In this document: positions 1 to 9,445 of the stretch, in pieces
Layout of the letters: every line of letters starts with the position of its first letter
How positions within the stretch are numbered: position 1 is the first letter of the stretch
Notes under the pieces: model-generated
Seen by the model: the letters and a program-made list of their open reading frames with translations, nothing else
Told to the model about the DNA's origin: nothing
The model's database searches: none
Program-made: the position numbers and the translations under genes
DNA from: Lentisphaerota bacterium
Lineage (GTDB): Bacteria; Verrucomicrobiota; Lentisphaeria; Victivallales; Victivallaceae
DNA: 51,867 nt
Direction: 5' to 3'
Assembly: GCA_015061495.1 (NCBI GenBank)
Contig: SUWL01000011.1
Span: 1 to 51,867 of the forward strand

Positions 1-260
1 AGATACGGTGTCCGGCTTTTTCCGGCAAAATCAGCTGCGGCGGCCGTTATATCCGCAATCCCCCGGCTATCTGGAGATATAACATATTTCCGGCTCCCCG
101 CCGGTACAGTGCCGTCCAGAGAAAGACAGACGGCATCTTTTCTGCAGAAAGCGGCACCGGCATAGACCGTGTATTCCGGATCAACAGTTATTGATATGCC
201 GCTGCAGGTCGATATTATTGAGATGGCCGTTACTACTGCTGCCATGATCATTTTTTTCAT
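1..260 (-). CDS. Secreted protein of unknown function, 3' end outside the window
   Basis: An open frame runs on the minus strand from an ATG at 260 to the window edge, 86 codons without a stop. The first residues (MKKMIMAAVVTAI...) are two lysines followed by a hydrophobic stretch, a clear Sec signal peptide, so the product is probably exported. The visible mature part (SITVDPEYTVYAGAAFCRKD...) matches no family I recognise. Only a weak AGGA-like ribosome site lies upstream. Its start is 21 bases from an intergenic repeat copy (281-443). It has the same orientation as the operon upstream, but a 317-base gap separates it from the LacI gene, so it is probably transcribed separately. Confidence 0.55.
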   Translation of the reverse strand, partial: MKKMIMAAVVTAISIISTCSGISITVDPEYTVYAGAAFCRKDAVCLSLDGTVPAGSRKYVISPDSRGIADITAAAADFAGKSRTPY

Positions 261-280
261 ATTAAGAGTGGTAATCCTTT

Positions 281-443
281 TTGGTAATGTCCCAAATTTT
301 GTAAAACTCACATTCAAAAGTCGCTGCTTGCCGGGAAAAGCAAACATAAGAATATAGATTTGTCAACCACCCGATGACGGTCAGCACAACTCTGCACCGC
401 GCAGCGAAGACGGATGGTGTGATTTTTTACAACAAATGGCAAT
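281..443 (+). repeat. Intergenic repeat family R, copy 1 (fills most of the 261-577 gap)
   Basis: About 160 bases closely resemble 39123-39286 and more loosely 22568-22725. Shared blocks include TTGGTAATGTC, AATTTTGTAAAACT, TTTGTCAACCAC and a GAAGACGG box near the 3' end. No coding frame is conserved between copies. It sits between two minus-strand genes, directly upstream of the secreted protein start at 260. The rest of the gap (444-577) shows nothing I can name. Confidence 0.6.
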
Positions 444-577
444 AATTCCTTTTTTATAAATCCTGCAGATATCAACGGTGAAATCATCGCGGTTTCCGGC
501 AGGTTCCGGTTTCGCCGGCAAGTATCACCGTTATATTTCTTTACCCAGACACTCGGCAGTATCGTTTCATGACGTTT

Positions 578-1465
578 TCACCCGATGTCAACCAATGTCA
601 AATCTTTTTCCGTCAATTCGATTTCCCGTTGAATATTTGCCGGTTTGCGTCCAGCCATCAATTCGGAAAGTATTTCTATACAGTTTATACAACGCTCCTT
701 GTTGTGATTATTTAACACATAACCGGAAGAATTGAATATCTGTACCCCCGAATTGGCGATCATTACGATGCGGTGCGGTTCCACGCCATGCTCCCGGATC
801 AATTTCACCCGGTCCCGTTCACAGTCGACACCGATGAATATCGATGGATCACGGAAATCCTCTTCGGATAATCCGTGACCGGATCGGGTATGATAATTTT
901 TTATAGCGGTGCAATGCTGAGATTTCAATTTTTCTTCAAGATATTTTTTCAATTTTGAATTCTCGGTGGAAACGTACGGAATATTTTCGTTATCGTGCTT
1001 TCCCAACAGTACGAACGGCAGTTTGGTCTTGAATATCGCCTGACAGCATTCATCGACCAAATCGGGAATAAGGTTGCTGATAATACCGCCGATCAACCCG
1101 GAAGAACTCAATGCCGTCAGTCTTTTCTGCAATTCTGCCGGTTCCGTATATGATACCAGGATCATATCAAGACCGTACTTCGGCAGCAGAGTGGTGAAAT
1201 TGGAGATCATATCGCACCAGTAAGTACGGATATACCGTTCATCCTCCCACAGCCGGTGCAGACAGACCGCGATCAGCGGTATTTTGCCGGTACGGATCGC
1301 AGTGGCAAAGGTATTGCGGGAATACCCCATATCTTTGGCAAGCGCCCTTATCTTTTCACATAATTTGACCGACACCTTATTGCCGGGTCTGCCGTTAAGC
1401 ACCCGGGATACGGTTATTGAACTTACTCCCGCTTTTTCGGCGATTTCTTTGATCGTTACACCCAT
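578..1465 (-). CDS. LacI-family transcriptional regulator
   Basis: The N-terminus (TIKEIAEKAGVSSITVSRVLNG) is a classic LacI helix-turn-helix, followed by a hinge-like segment near residues 50-60. The remainder resembles the periplasmic-binding-type sensor domain (PFVLLGKHD, FIGVDCERD) but is short: 295 residues against about 330-340 for the family, with the usual middle part of the sensor poorly recognisable. The second ATG (1465) is preferred because AAAGG lies about 7 bases upstream of it and almost touches the first ATG. It is the last gene of a minus-strand run with the symporter, DUF4838 and sialidase genes. It is the obvious candidate to bind the palindrome at 8166-8179 that heads that run (inference). 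Confidence 0.88.
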   Translation of the reverse strand: MGVTIKEIAEKAGVSSITVSRVLNGRPGNKVSVKLCEKIRALAKDMGYSRNTFATAIRTGKIPLIAVCLHRLWEDERYIRTYWCDMISNFTTLLPKYGLDMILVSYTEPAELQKRLTALSSSGLIGGIISNLIPDLVDECCQAIFKTKLPFVLLGKHDNENIPYVSTENSKLKKYLEEKLKSQHCTAIKNYHTRSGHGLSEEDFRDPSIFIGVDCERDRVKLIREHGVEPHRIVMIANSGVQIFNSSGYVLNNHNKERCINCIEILSELMAGRKPANIQREIELTEKDLTLVDIG

Positions 1466-1550
1466 GATCATACCTTTGCTGTATATGCGTCATCCAATAC
1501 ATTTAATATAGCTTGTTTGCCGCAAAATTACAATCATTGATGGTTCAAAA

Positions 1551-3314
1551 TTATTCAGAGATGATATTGTCATTAACGGTGCTGAGGGTCAATCCCCGCC
1601 ATTTTTTCTCCGGCTGCACCGGGCAGAACCACAGCGCGATGAATGCGATAACGAATGATACCGGCATAAAGAATGCAAAACTGCAGTCCAGCGGCCGATC
1701 AGTGACAAAGTAACTGCTGTATGCCCACCAGATGAATAAGCGGAACGCAAATCCCAGGACAAACATCCCGGCAAAACCGGAAATTCTGGCAACGATTTTT
1801 TTCTTTATCACACACCAGGGAATGATCAGCAAAATGCCGATCACTGACGGCACGATCATATAGATGGCCGGCAGTTTGCCGCCCCATCCGAATCCGACGG
1901 ACGGATCAGCTTCCCAGAGATGTACTGCATTGCGGGAAAGGGTGTACCAGATATTCTGCGAAATCGCTTCTCCGGTGGCGAAAAAGGTATATGCCCAGAT
2001 CAGAGTCGAATTCGCCCGTTTGGAGATCACCGCAAAAAGATAAGCCGGCAGCGTACAGAATCCCAACAATCCAAAGATAGTCGCTACTTCAGTGGCACTT
2101 TGCTTGAGCCATTGACCTGCCACATTCAGAGCCAGGGCAAAGACGATCGCCACAACACCGATAATGATGGTTGCCCATTTGAGGATTTTCATCTCCTGCT
2201 GCGGCGTTGCCTTTTTATTGATGAATCTGACATGAAATTCTTTGAGCCATACCGCCGCCATCGAATTCATCCCGCTGTCCAGGGTACTCATGATCGCGGC
2301 GAGCATTGCCGCCATGAAAATTCCCGGCAGCGGCGTTCCCAGTTTAAGAGCAATGAAGCGGAAAAATGCGATATCTCCACCGTGAGCTGTGACTTCCGGA
2401 TCCGGATTTTGGGCAAAATAGCTGTAGATACAAAAACCGATAATGTACAGAATAGTTATATTCGTCACCCCCAGAGCGGTGCTGGTCAACTGGGATTTGA
2501 AACCGGTTTTCCAGTCTTTGGTGGAAAGAAGCCGTTGAATATTCAACTGGTCACTGCTGGCGCCTTCAATGCCACCCATGATCAGATTCCAGAGCAGCAG
2601 CCAGAATGTGAGCCGGACATACGGGGTGATCTCATAAAATTCCGCAGTGGCATACTGCGGTGCACCGTGACCGTTTTCCCATGCATAAACAACGCCCTGA
2701 ACGAGACCGCCGTCAATATTGTTGTTAAGTGAAATGACGATGGTGATCATGCCGCCTGCCATTACCACGAATTGTATTACATCTGTCCACACCACCGCTT
2801 TCATTCCGCCCATGACAGTATAGACGGCACCGATGATCCCGACCATCAGGATCGTCACCCAGCACGGCCAGTTGTACGCACCCTGAAATATTTTACTGGT
2901 GGTATACAGCACCATTCCGAGATACATGATCCGGGCATAAAATGCGCTCACTGCGACGATGGTACGCACGGTTTTGTCATAACGCCGTTCAAGATATTCA
3001 TAGGGGGTAAAGCTGCCGAGTTTGAAATAAAAACGGACAAACATCAGATAGAATATCGGTCCGGTAAATACCGAAAGCAGGGACAGGGAAAAGAGAGTCC
3101 AGCCCTGATTGTATATTTCACTGGGGATCTGCACCAGAGAAATGGAGGACAGCAAAGTCATGATCATTGACAGGCCGATCGGCAGCCAGTGCATATTTCT
3201 GCCGCCGAGCAGATACCCCTCGGTCGTTTCATCTTTATTGCTGAAAAAGAACCCGATACCTAATACGATCCCCATGTATAAGATGATGATTCCGTAATTT
3301 ATATAATTATCCAT
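1551..3314 (-). CDS. Sodium:solute symporter (SSS/SLC5 family)
   Basis: A 587-residue, strongly hydrophobic protein with about 13-14 membrane segments and family signatures such as YLLGGRNMHWLPIGLSM near the N-terminus and WTDVIQFVVMAGG in the middle. SSS transporters couple sodium entry to uptake of sugars, sialic acids or other small solutes across the inner membrane. The start at 3314 follows GGGAG-like bases. It lies 41 bases downstream of the DUF4838 gene and two genes from a sialidase-like protein, so a sugar or sugar acid released by those enzymes is the likely substrate. Sialic acid is possible but not shown by the sequence. The loop around residues 200-235 is longer than in many relatives. 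Confidence 0.9.
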   Translation of the reverse strand: MDNYINYGIIILYMGIVLGIGFFFSNKDETTEGYLLGGRNMHWLPIGLSMIMTLLSSISLVQIPSEIYNQGWTLFSLSLLSVFTGPIFYLMFVRFYFKLGSFTPYEYLERRYDKTVRTIVAVSAFYARIMYLGMVLYTTSKIFQGAYNWPCWVTILMVGIIGAVYTVMGGMKAVVWTDVIQFVVMAGGMITIVISLNNNIDGGLVQGVVYAWENGHGAPQYATAEFYEITPYVRLTFWLLLWNLIMGGIEGASSDQLNIQRLLSTKDWKTGFKSQLTSTALGVTNITILYIIGFCIYSYFAQNPDPEVTAHGGDIAFFRFIALKLGTPLPGIFMAAMLAAIMSTLDSGMNSMAAVWLKEFHVRFINKKATPQQEMKILKWATIIIGVVAIVFALALNVAGQWLKQSATEVATIFGLLGFCTLPAYLFAVISKRANSTLIWAYTFFATGEAISQNIWYTLSRNAVHLWEADPSVGFGWGGKLPAIYMIVPSVIGILLIIPWCVIKKKIVARISGFAGMFVLGFAFRLFIWWAYSSYFVTDRPLDCSFAFFMPVSFVIAFIALWFCPVQPEKKWRGLTLSTVNDNIISE

Positions 3315-3355
3315 TTCAACTCCCTTTTTTTTGTGGAATAATTATCTGTACAAGT

Positions 3356-5218
3356 TTATAACGCTCCGAGGTCACCGCTGCCGGCGGCCCGGAAAAGCTG
3401 TTCTCTGGCGGTGGACAGCCCCATCGCCGGGATCAGCGTCATGATATACTCGTAAACGTCAAAGCAGCTTTGCTCTTCGGGTTCATATTTACGCGCCCAA
3501 TTGAAAAGTTTTTCAGCGGCATTCACCGCTCCGTTGAAATCGCCCGACCAGAGTTTGGCGAGGGTATCGCAGAACAGGATCAATTCCTTATTGTGCAGTT
3601 CCAGCTGCCTCCATGATTTTCTTACGGCAGGGGAACTCTCCTGTTTGCCCTGTTCGACAGCAGTTTTTACTGAATCAGCGATCCTGGCGGCTTTTTTTTC
3701 TGCCAGTAATTGAGCGGCGGCTTTTTTTTCTGCACCGGAAACTTCACCCCGCAATATCTGTGCCGGGAAAAATTTTTCGACCTCCCGGAAATATTCCATT
3801 GCCGGAAGATAATTTTTTCCGTACGCCTGACGGAAGTACTCCTCTTCCACGGTTTCAAATACAGAAGAGTTGTCCCACAAGCCGCAAGCCATGGCATTCA
3901 TGCCCAAAGCATTGGGGAAAAATGCCCGTAAATTCATACAGTTCACCAGACCGGTAAAACCATTTTTGCCGAGAGATACGGCATCTGCATGGATGATTCT
4001 GGCAAGTGCTCTGGAACTGCGTTCTTTATGAACATCCCACATATAGTGATAATCAAAGACAAAGCAGGCTCCTGGAAATACTTTTTTCCATGCTTCGATA
4101 AAGGACAGATTATCCGCTCCGGAAACGGGGAACGGAGAAATATTCCGCAGAAATTCCGGAACTTTACCGGATGGCGATTCTGAAAACAGTGATGTCGTAT
4201 ATGTCCGGCTGACCGGACAGAAGTAGAGAATGAAATTCTCCGGATGATCAAATTTTGCTTTGACTGGCGGCCACAAGGTTTCATAATAGACCACAAAGGC
4301 TATTTTTCCCCGGAATCCGGCGGCACGCAGAGCTTTATCAGCCTCATTAAGCATGGTCACATACCAGTCCGACGGCCGCTGAACGATGCATTTTTCACAT
4401 TCACAATGATTATGATGATGATCCGAAAGCCAGACATGCAGTACATCGGCATCGGGATTTTCCTCTGCCCACTCCACGATGCGGCGTTTGAAACGTTCGC
4501 GTACTTCCGGGTTGCTGTAGCACAACTGGGTGTAGACATCCCGGCCGTGCCATTGTGAGCGTTTGCCGTTGATCAACGCATAATGCCGTTTCAGACCTTC
4601 GGGATCATCTGCCCAGGACTCCTCCAAAGCGCCATGACCTTTGCACTGAAACATCAATCCCCGTTTTGCCAATTCCGCTCTGGCGTCATCTTCCGCCCGG
4701 CGGACATCATCCCGGTCAAATTTTTCCGCATTGAGCAGCGGATTGCCGGAGTGGGAATACCAACGCTCGAAACTTAAAAAATTGTGGGTTTCCAGAAAGA
4801 GGGTATTGAGTTTGACCTTGGGCATCCAGTCGATGAAATCCAGCAGATTTTCCCGGGAATATGCCCCTTCGGCACAGCAGCCGCGGCACGGGGTATCTGC
4901 CTGTTCATAGAAGCGGATATATTCCCATTTTTCCGGCGGATCCGGGATCACTTCGCCGTCCCTGCCGGGACGCAGATAAGCGAAACCGAGTTTTTTCAGA
5001 AATGCGTAGCAGCCGAACAGCACCGAGCGGGGATTGCTGCCCTTGATCGCCCCGAAACCGGCGGGGAAATTCACATCGACGGCAAAACCGTCAGATTCAC
5101 TGTTATCGGCAGAAAGAGTAAGCTCGATATCCGGGGCATTGAGCAAAGAAAACGCCCGTTCCAGTTCGCGCGCCGCTAATTCCAGCGGCGGAGCCGGAGT
5201 CAAAACAGTAATATTCAT
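3356..5218 (-). CDS. DUF4838 (GH67-like) family protein, cytoplasmic form
   Basis: A 620-residue protein. Residues from about 50 resemble the N-terminal domain seen before GH67-like barrels (PRSVLFGCYAFLKKLGFAYLRPG). A barrel-like region follows, with the DUF4838 cysteine cluster HCECEKC. It resembles the product at 29535-31778 (FCECPEC) but has no signal peptide, so it may act inside the cell. The longer reading frame upstream would overlap the sialidase gene. ATG 5218 is preferred because the conserved domain begins there, although no strong ribosome site is visible. An 11-bp GC-rich hairpin (5263-5288) separates it from the sialidase gene. Glycoside hydrolysis is inferred from domain family and context. 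Confidence 0.8.
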   Translation of the reverse strand: MNITVLTPAPPLELAARELERAFSLLNAPDIELTLSADNSESDGFAVDVNFPAGFGAIKGSNPRSVLFGCYAFLKKLGFAYLRPGRDGEVIPDPPEKWEYIRFYEQADTPCRGCCAEGAYSRENLLDFIDWMPKVKLNTLFLETHNFLSFERWYSHSGNPLLNAEKFDRDDVRRAEDDARAELAKRGLMFQCKGHGALEESWADDPEGLKRHYALINGKRSQWHGRDVYTQLCYSNPEVRERFKRRIVEWAEENPDADVLHVWLSDHHHNHCECEKCIVQRPSDWYVTMLNEADKALRAAGFRGKIAFVVYYETLWPPVKAKFDHPENFILYFCPVSRTYTTSLFSESPSGKVPEFLRNISPFPVSGADNLSFIEAWKKVFPGACFVFDYHYMWDVHKERSSRALARIIHADAVSLGKNGFTGLVNCMNLRAFFPNALGMNAMACGLWDNSSVFETVEEEYFRQAYGKNYLPAMEYFREVEKFFPAQILRGEVSGAEKKAAAQLLAEKKAARIADSVKTAVEQGKQESSPAVRKSWRQLELHNKELILFCDTLAKLWSGDFNGAVNAAEKLFNWARKYEPEEQSCFDVYEYIMTLIPAMGLSTAREQLFRAAGSGDLGAL

Positions 5219-5262
5219 TTTTGTACTACTTGTGTTTGCAGTTGAAACTTTTTGGAGGAGGA

Positions 5263-5288
5263 CGGCGGCAGAATTTTTTCTGCCGCCG
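5263..5288 (-). other. Intercistronic hairpin
   Basis: Perfect inverted repeat CGGCGGCAGAA / TTCTGCCGCCG with a 4-base loop, between the sialidase-like and DUF4838 genes. In the transcribed direction it is followed by a C-rich stretch and not by a T run, so it looks like an mRNA-stability or partial read-through element and not a full intrinsic terminator. Confidence 0.6.
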
Positions 5289-5300
5289 CTGGCAGAAAAA

Positions 5301-6983
5301 TTACAGAGAGAAAGTCCAGCCGAGATAGCTGATATCCACGGTTCCGTAAACGGCATTGGAAAGGTCGCCGAATGACATTCCGGCGGCAGCATTGCCGACA
5401 TAGAGATTCATTTTGCCGGTGAATACACTTTTGTTGTCCAGCAGCAGTTCCACGCTCTGTTTATCGGCATCCAGGAGCACTTCATAGCGGTGGAATTCGC
5501 CGGTTTTCACGGTGTTTTTCACAGTGGCTCCGCGTTTTCCGGAAGATACCGTCGCATATCCCGGAGCAAACTGCAGCACGGAATTGTACGCTTTGCCGTC
5601 GGCGGAATTCAGTATTACCAGCATACATAATTGCGGTTTGTCCATGTCATTGTCATTGATCCGCATTTCAAAACCGATCTTCGCCTTGCGCACACCACTG
5701 GGAATATTCAGCAGCCGGTGATAAGGACGATTTTGGAAAGCCACCACTTTGCTGCGGGAACTCAAGCGCCAGACCGGATGGGGACGCTCGGGGATCTCCA
5801 CGATCGCCTGATAAGCCCGGTCGCCTTCGGGGGTATGCCAGTAATTGACATTTTGGGTCAACTTCAAGGCGTCCGGAGTTTTGCGGCATTCGGGTTTATA
5901 CATGGTCTGATAACCGTCTTTGATTTCTGCTGCAACGAAATTGCCTCTTTCGATCTTATAGACCGAAGCTACGATGCGGTTGAAGGTATCTTCATTGCGC
6001 TTTGAACCGAAACTGCTCATATCGTACAATACCATCAGTTTGCCCGGCTCGAGTTCTACGACGGAAGCATAACTTGATCCCGGACCGGAATATACCGGAA
6101 TCCGGTCAAAATTTTCACCGGTTCCGGAGAAATCCACGAGCATATAGACTCCGGGTCTGCCGGTTATTGCCACCAGAGTACCGTCAGAAAGACGCAGAAG
6201 TGACGGATTGACACTGCCGCCGTCGGTGACTTTGATCAATTTGCTCCAGGTTTTGCCGCCGTCGGTCGAGGTGCGCTTGTAAAGCGGCTTGTTATCGGAA
6301 CCGGAACGCATCATCACGATCACGGTACCGTCTTTGGTGGTTTCCACACACGGTTCGGAAGCACCTTCGGGGCGATCGCCCTCGGTACCGTCATCGACAA
6401 TGGATACCAGATTCCAGCTTTTTCCGTCATCTTTAGAGTCGATCAGTGCGACAAAAAGTCCTCTTTTGCCTTGGGCAGAACCGTAAATCGTACTGCGCAA
6501 AGTACCATCGGGGGCACGGCGGATGTCGCGATGGACTTTGGCGCGGAATGCGAAGGGAAATTCCAAAGTCGAATTGGTTCTTTCCAGCAGTTTGTCGGTC
6601 TTGACATCATGACGGGATGAACTTATCACTAATTTTTTGCTGAATTCAGAGCTTTTGCCGCGCAGAATGGTAACACTCTGCCCGTCCTTGTTGGCGATGG
6701 TGGCAAATCCGTAATACGCACGGCCTGGAGTCCAGGTTTTGCCGCCATCCCGGGAGATTTTGGGAACGGTCTTTTCATCGATACTGTGGATACCGATGCT
6801 GTGACTGATGCCGATCGTGTTTTCCGCGATCTTTTCTGCGTGGACAAAATTCAGATGTCTGGTATTGGAAACAACCATATTTTGTTCGACCGGAGTCAAT
6901 TTACCTCCGCGGGCAATAAATCCATCAGATGCTCCGGCGGTGAATACGGCCGCCAATGACAAGTACAGTAAATTTTTTTTCAT
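5301..6983 (-). CDS. Secreted BNR-repeat sialidase-like protein
   Basis: A 560-residue protein with a signal peptide (KKNLLYLSLAAVFTAGA). It has at least three Asp-box-like turns: SRDGGKTW at 77-84, SKDDGKSW near 180 and STDGGKTW near 240. These mark the six-bladed sialidase propeller fold. The C-terminal 150 residues look like a LamG/concanavalin-type beta-sandwich (VELLLDNKSVFTG). The N-terminal FRIP motif of classic sialidases is not seen, so the exact sugar released is uncertain. It sits 23 bases downstream of a prepilin gene and upstream of DUF4838 and symporter genes, which fits a system that trims host glycans outside and imports the product. Confidence 0.82.
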   Translation of the reverse strand: MKKNLLYLSLAAVFTAGASDGFIARGGKLTPVEQNMVVSNTRHLNFVHAEKIAENTIGISHSIGIHSIDEKTVPKISRDGGKTWTPGRAYYGFATIANKDGQSVTILRGKSSEFSKKLVISSSRHDVKTDKLLERTNSTLEFPFAFRAKVHRDIRRAPDGTLRSTIYGSAQGKRGLFVALIDSKDDGKSWNLVSIVDDGTEGDRPEGASEPCVETTKDGTVIVMMRSGSDNKPLYKRTSTDGGKTWSKLIKVTDGGSVNPSLLRLSDGTLVAITGRPGVYMLVDFSGTGENFDRIPVYSGPGSSYASVVELEPGKLMVLYDMSSFGSKRNEDTFNRIVASVYKIERGNFVAAEIKDGYQTMYKPECRKTPDALKLTQNVNYWHTPEGDRAYQAIVEIPERPHPVWRLSSRSKVVAFQNRPYHRLLNIPSGVRKAKIGFEMRINDNDMDKPQLCMLVILNSADGKAYNSVLQFAPGYATVSSGKRGATVKNTVKTGEFHRYEVLLDADKQSVELLLDNKSVFTGKMNLYVGNAAAGMSFGDLSNAVYGTVDISYLGWTFSL

Positions 6984-7006
6984 TTTTTTATGTTCCTGAA
7001 AAGTCG

Positions 7007-8011
<1,005 letters not shown>

Positions 8012-8165
8012 AATTTTCTTCCTTTCCGCGGAGTCATGCTCCTGCATTGTTAACTTGCTGCCGTATGTTTGCTGAATTATCCCAATTCAGATCTTCCTGA
8101 CTGCCGGGCCGCCAAACTGTTTCCTCTGAAAAGCGTAATCGGACGAAATCTCCCCCGAATATTGA

Positions 8166-8179
8166 GGACAACGTTGTCC
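8166..8179. promoter_or_regulatory. Perfect palindromic operator
   Basis: GGACAACGTTGTCC is a perfect 14-bp palindrome 11 bases downstream of the -10 box of the promoter at 8191-8219, so it would cover the first transcribed bases. Size and symmetry fit a LacI-type operator. The LacI gene at 578-1465 ends the same operon. No second copy was noticed in the window. Confidence 0.6.
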
Positions 8180-8190
8180 CTTGACGTTTT

Positions 8191-8219
8191 AAGATAGCAC
8201 GTAAAAAAACAAAAGTCAA
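8191..8219 (-). promoter_or_regulatory. Sigma-70-type promoter of the sialidase operon
   Basis: Reading the minus strand: TTGACT (8219-8214), a 17-base spacer, then TATCTT (8196-8191). It lies about 180 bases upstream of the prepilin start at 8011. Confidence 0.7.
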
Positions 8220-8690
8220 GGATGACAATCAAAAAAAATACAAATTTTTTTACAGTCAATTCATAGTGAATGTCCCAAATTTTGTGGACACAACTTGCAG
8301 TGAATTATTCTCCTGAAGATTTCTCATGCCCAAAGGATGAAAAAGTTCGTTAGTGCGATACCCCCATTTGATAGAGAGTTATAAAACAGCGTACAGGACT
8401 TTTCCTGCCGATTTTTCAGGCCTTTGAAAACAATTACTTTTTCTGTTGTTCCTGAAATTTTTTATATGTATCCATTATTTTGTTACAGCACTACTGTCCG
8501 GTAAAAATTACCGGACGATAGAGAAATAAGATTATAACTGTGGCTGATCAGGAGCAATGCCGTAATCGTGCCGTAAAAATGCCGTAATTTCTACTGCGAT
8601 GAGCGTGTTTTTGCAGTATTTTGCAGCATACAACAAAAAAACCTGCAAAAGTCATAACCTCTTGCAGTTCGATGTTTAATTTGGTACACC
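8220..8690. other. Gene-free stretch with a repeat fragment and 11-bp iterons
   Basis: No convincing gene is seen. 8268-8290 shares a short block (AATGTCCCAAATTTTGT) with repeat copy 1. TGCCGTAA occurs three times at an exact 11-base spacing (8558, 8569, 8580), which puts all three on the same face of the helix. The minus-strand frames here and up to 9187 are low-complexity translations of repeats. Confidence 0.55.
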
Positions 8691-8926
8691 AGGCGGGATT
8701 CGACGAGGCAAAGCGAAGTGAGCCGGAGCAACGCGACGGCAACCCGCCAAAAAAATCCCCCGGGTGCGAAACAGCCGAAAAAGAGTAAAAAATAAGAAAG
8801 CGGCGTGCAAGTTTACTTGCATAAGTTTCAGGCGGGATTCGACACGAGCGAAGCGAAGTGAGCCGGAGCAACGCGACGGCAACCCGCCAAAAAAATCCCT
8901 CGGGTGCGAAGCAACCGAAATATAGT

Positions 8927-8967
8927 AAAAAAAAGAAAACAGTCTGCAAACTTGTTTGCGAAGACTG
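8927..8967 (-). terminator. Copy of the tRNA terminator in a repeat unit
   Basis: The same hairpin and T run as at 9107-9147, 180 bases further on, in the next repeat unit. Confidence 0.6.
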
Positions 8968-9106
8968 CTTTTCGTTTTTTTACAGGGATTTTTGAAAGAT
9001 GGTACTTTTTGGCGGGATTCGACACGAGCGAAGCGAAGTGAGCCGGAGCAACGCGACGGCAACCCGCCAAAAAAATCCCTCGGGTGCGAAGCAGCCGAAA
9101 TATAGT

Positions 9107-9147
9107 AAAAAAAAGAAAACAGTCTGCAAACTTGTTTGCGAAGACTG
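9107..9147 (-). terminator. Intrinsic terminator of tRNA-Arg
   Basis: Stem CAGTCT-GCAAAC (9120-9131) pairs with GTTTGC-(GA)-AGACTG (9134-9147). In the minus direction it is followed by a T-rich run (complement of 9107-9119). It begins 33 bases after the tRNA 3' end. Confidence 0.75.
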
Positions 9148-9179
9148 CTTTTCGTTTTTTTACAGGGATTTTTGAAAGA

Positions 9180-9256
9180 TGGTACACCCGGCGGGATTCG
9201 AACCCACGACCTTCTACTCCGGAGGCAGACGCTCTATCCAGCTGAGCTACGGGTGC
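9180..9256 (-). tRNA. tRNA-Arg (anticodon CCG), CCA encoded
   Basis: A 77-nt cloverleaf on the minus strand: acceptor GCACCCG pairing with CGGGTGT (one G-T end pair), D arm GCTC/GAGC, anticodon stem TCTGC/GTAGA around loop CTCCGGA (anticodon CCG, reading CGG), and T arm GTGGG-TTCGAAT-CCCGC. CCA is encoded at 9182-9180. The gene's 3' portion is repeated three times downstream. Confidence 0.95.
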
Positions 9257-9376
9257 CCATGTCTATAATGCCTATAATATAGCACACCATTTCCATTTAG
9301 GCAAGCGATTCTGAAAAAAAAGACGAAAATCACTGAATTTTCAACTCTGCCGGTAATGCCTTTCTGCAATTTACTC

Positions 9377-9405
9377 TTGACAAAATCCCGGTTCAATGCT
9401 ATATT
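9377..9405 (+). promoter_or_regulatory. Promoter of the lipoprotein gene
   Basis: TTGACA (9377-9382), a 17-base spacer, TATATT (9400-9405). It lies 41 bases upstream of the start at 9446. Very close to the sigma-70 consensus. Confidence 0.75.
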
Positions 9406-9445
9406 TCCCCGTCATACGGTACACAATCTGAAAAGGATAAGCTCA

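Larger units (their letters stand above)
8693..9190 (-). repeat. Tandem repeats built from the tRNA-Arg 3' end, about 180 bp each
   Basis: The block GCGGGATTCGA, which is the T-arm and acceptor part of the tRNA at 9180-9256, recurs at 8693, 8832 and 9012 and again in the tRNA at 9191. Spacings are 139, 180 and 179 bases. The last two units are nearly identical. Each holds a GC-rich segment (CGAAGCGAAGTGAGCCGG...) ending in CCCGCC, a terminator-like hairpin, and a GGTAC block matching the tRNA's CCA end. The pattern suggests repeated integration or slippage at the tRNA 3' end. Confidence 0.75.

Noticed and set aside
1920-2732. Long plus-strand frame opposite the symporter gene
   Set aside because: It is the antisense shadow of a clearly recognisable membrane transporter.
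5219-5401. Extended N-terminus of the DUF4838 protein
   Set aside because: It would overlap the sialidase gene by 101 bases, shows no domain similarity and crosses the intercistronic hairpin.
8548-9187. Overlapping minus-strand frames with repeated PSRCSGSLRFAR peptides
   Set aside because: They are translations of the tRNA-linked tandem repeats and run through the terminators; no ribosome sites and no conserved domain.
8693-9190. Possible CRISPR array
   Set aside because: Units are about 180 bp, the spacers are themselves repeated, and no cas genes are present.
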